64,000 nt of DNA, taken from the NCBI RefSeq assembly GCF_009618275.1, contig NZ_WIAD01000026.1, positions 1-64,000 of the forward strand, given 5' to 3'. Numbering within the stretch: the first letter of the stretch is position 1; every line of letters starts with the position of its first letter. The position numbers were made by a program, and so were the translations under genes. Of this stretch, positions 62,432-64,000 are shown in pieces. The notes under the pieces were generated by a model that was given only the letters and a program-made list of their open reading frames with translations, ran no database searches and had not been told where the DNA came from. The stretch comes from Roseimaritima sediminicola (GTDB lineage Bacteria > Planctomycetota > Planctomycetia > Pirellulales > Pirellulaceae).

Positions 62432-64000
62432 TCGTTGCTCTCCCCGCCCCGCTGCTGCTCCAGCGACACGTCGAACTCGCTGAGCGCCGGAATCAACATC
62501 GCGGCCGTGGCAAACAGATACCCGCCCATGACGGGAAACCACACCAGCAAGTGGTCTCGCTGCAACAGGAACTGGGTGATCGAGTAGAACGTGATCAAGG
62601 GCAATAGGAAGGATGCGGCGAAGATCGCCGAGGATGGATTACGCCAACCCAAGGCGGCGTACAGCCCCGCTCCGCCGCCCAGAATCATCGCCAAAAACGG
62701 TGCCAGTTGCAGTTCGAACGCGCCGCGGAAACTGACCATGATCACCATGCAGATCGCGACGCCCACACACAAAAAGAACACCGTGCCCAAACTGACCAGC
62801 GTCGCCGTCCGGCCGGCCGGGTAATTCAGGCCACAGTGGACTCCGACCGTGGTGACGAACAAATACAAGGCCAACGCCCCGGTCACGGCGTAGACGGTGT
62901 GTGGCACCGTCATGACTCCGCTGGCCCCCAGGGCAATCAGAATCGCCAGCGGTACCAGGACCATTTCTTTGGTTACGTACAGCACTCCCAAGATCTTGCC
63001 GAACACGAACTCCGAAGGTCGCAGGTCGGTGACCATCAACAGATCCAACGCCAACACGTCGCGTTCGGTGGTCACGCTGTTGACGGCCAGGGCGTTGACC
63101 AACAACAGGCTGACCACGCCAAGGGCGGCCACCGGCAAGGTGGCCGCGGGCAGCGAGCGGCCGGCGACCCCGGTGCGTTCAAAGGCCACGCCGCTTTGCA
63201 CGCTTTGGTACAGGACCAAGGCGACCAGGGCGGCGATCAACAGATAGGCCAAGCGAATCAATAGGACTTTGCGACCATAAGCCCAGGTACGGATCTCGCG
63301 CCACAGGATCGGGTTGGTCCAGACCGGACGGGCCGCGCGAGCGCGCCACGTGGTCGAGGCGTGTTGATCGCTGGCCTCGTCGCTGTGTTCGGCTTGGCTG
63401 GGCTTCAGACGGACTTCACGCGACGGATTCCAGACCCGCACCCTGGCCACGCCGACGCCTGTGACCGCCGCGGCGACCAAGAGCGTAAAGATCGAGTAAC
63501 CAACCGCCGGCGAGACCCCGATACCCTCGATCGACGGCAGCGGCGACATCGCCGCGAGCAACGCCCGGATCGGGCTGCCCAGTACGGCCCACGAGGCCGA
63601 GACGGCCGGGACGACGTCGCTGGCCAAAATCTCCCAAAAAGCAATCCACAACACGATCGCCAGCACGGTAAAGGCGATCGATTGAAACGTTTTTTCTCGC
63701 CACAGGCCCACCACCGTACCCACGGCCGTGGCAAACACCACGGTCGCCAATGTCACGGCGTAGACGTCGAGCACCTGGCGAGCCGACACGCCGCCGAACA
63801 GGGGCAACACCAGAAACAAAGGCAAGGCGGCCGCCAGCATGGAAAACACCACGATCAAGCTCGAGGCCAGCTTGCCCACGACGACCTCAAAACCCGACAA
63901 CCGGGTCAGCAGCATCAGGATCAGCGTTCGCCGGTCCTTCTCCTGCGCCACGCTGCTCGTTGCACCGACGGCCGCCTGAAACGTCAGCACCAGCAACTGC
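62428..64000 (-). CDS. ABC-2 type transporter permease (5' end outside the window)
   Basis: Open to the window edge, at least 523 residues, with at least ten membrane segments in two halves (about 30-190 and about 235-520) separated by a charged linker. The first part has SVAQEKDRRTLILMLLTRLSGFEVVVGKLAS, the typical ABC-2 pattern after the first segment; a similar pattern, VTTERDVLALDLLMVTDLRPSEFVFGKILG, recurs in the second half, suggesting an internal duplication. The ATPase should be upstream, outside the window. Stop overlaps the next gene start (GTGA), so it is translationally coupled to the CNNM genes. Confidence 0.88.
   Translation of the reverse strand, partial: QLLVLTFQAAVGATSSVAQEKDRRTLILMLLTRLSGFEVVVGKLASSLIVVFSMLAAALPLFLVLPLFGGVSARQVLDVYAVTLATVVFATAVGTVVGLWREKTFQSIAFTVLAIVLWIAFWEILASDVVPAVSASWAVLGSPIRALLAAMSPLPSIEGIGVSPAVGYSIFTLLVAAAVTGVGVARVRVWNPSREVRLKPSQAEHSDEASDQHASTTWRARAARPVWTNPILWREIRTWAYGRKVLLIRLAYLLIAALVALVLYQSVQSGVAFERTGVAGRSLPAATLPVAALGVVSLLLVNALAVNSVTTERDVLALDLLMVTDLRPSEFVFGKILGVLYVTKEMVLVPLAILIALGASGVMTVPHTVYAVTGALALYLFVTTVGVHCGLNYPAGRTATLVSLGTVFFLCVGVAICMVIMVSFRGAFELQLAPFLAMILGGGAGLYAALGWRNPSSAIFAASFLLPLITFYSITQFLLQRDHLLVWFPVMGGYLFATAAMLIPALSEFDVSLEQQRGGESNE

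Overview
The window looks like chromosomal DNA of a planctomycete, most likely Pirellulales/Pirellulaceae (Rhodopirellula/Roseimaritima-like), although no rRNA or single marker fixes the genus. The basis is: high GC; three giant secreted proteins carrying the planctomycete N-terminal LExLExRxLxA motif plus type I dockerin repeats; a DUF1559 prepilin-like protein; a Ser/Thr kinase with a DMG activation motif; and many short dispersed palindromes. I saw no tRNA, rRNA, CRISPR array or complete insertion sequence.

Layout. 0-1.5 kb: a TPR lipoprotein and a repeat-rich intergenic region. 1.5-24.5 kb (+): three consecutive giant extracellular proteins: a 5275-aa beta-rich protein with a dead metzincin-like domain, an 874-aa intact metzincin-like protease, and a 1419-aa cadherin/Ig-like protein. 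25.2-35.6 kb (-): a flagellar cluster reading flbD-motA-motB-fliL-fliN-fliO, then a four-gene interruption (DUF1559, a small lipoprotein, a BI-1 protein, a DUF2007 protein), then fliP-fliQ-fliR-flhB. fliM is absent. 35.9-41.1 kb (-): an FAD/NAD oxidoreductase, an N-acetylneuraminate lyase-like enzyme, two anchored secreted proteins and a GT2 glycosyltransferase. 41.7-43.7 kb (+): a chimeric pseudogene in which a GT39 glycosyltransferase runs out of frame into the 3' end of a DUF1559 gene. 43.7-45.6 kb (-): a DUF2064 transferase and a ThiO-like glycine oxidase fused in frame through a palindromic repeat. 45.9-51.5 kb (+): protein kinase, PlsC acyltransferase, acyltransferase-3 and an O-antigen ligase-like protein. 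51.4-52.6 kb (-): a membrane C39-like protease and a Rieske ferredoxin. 52.7-54.5 kb (+): a radical SAM protein. 54.5-55.4 kb: a large tandem repeat block. 55.4-60.1 kb: a CDF transporter, FlgM, Fur, a PsbP/DcrB-like protein, a TPR lipoprotein and a small conserved protein. 60.2-64 kb (-): an overlapping trio of two CNNM/CorC-type proteins and an ABC permease that runs off the window.

The most interesting material is (1) the giant-protein cassette, where the 5275-aa protein repeats an apparently undescribed module of about 100 residues and carries a metzincin fold with every catalytic residue replaced, next to an intact metzincin; and (2) repeat-driven gene remodelling: a palindrome that fuses two enzymes, a gene chimera, a small element with TTAAGCACGTCG termini, and many in-frame 15-21 bp tandem expansions. 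Function calls rest on reading motifs by eye; no database search was run.
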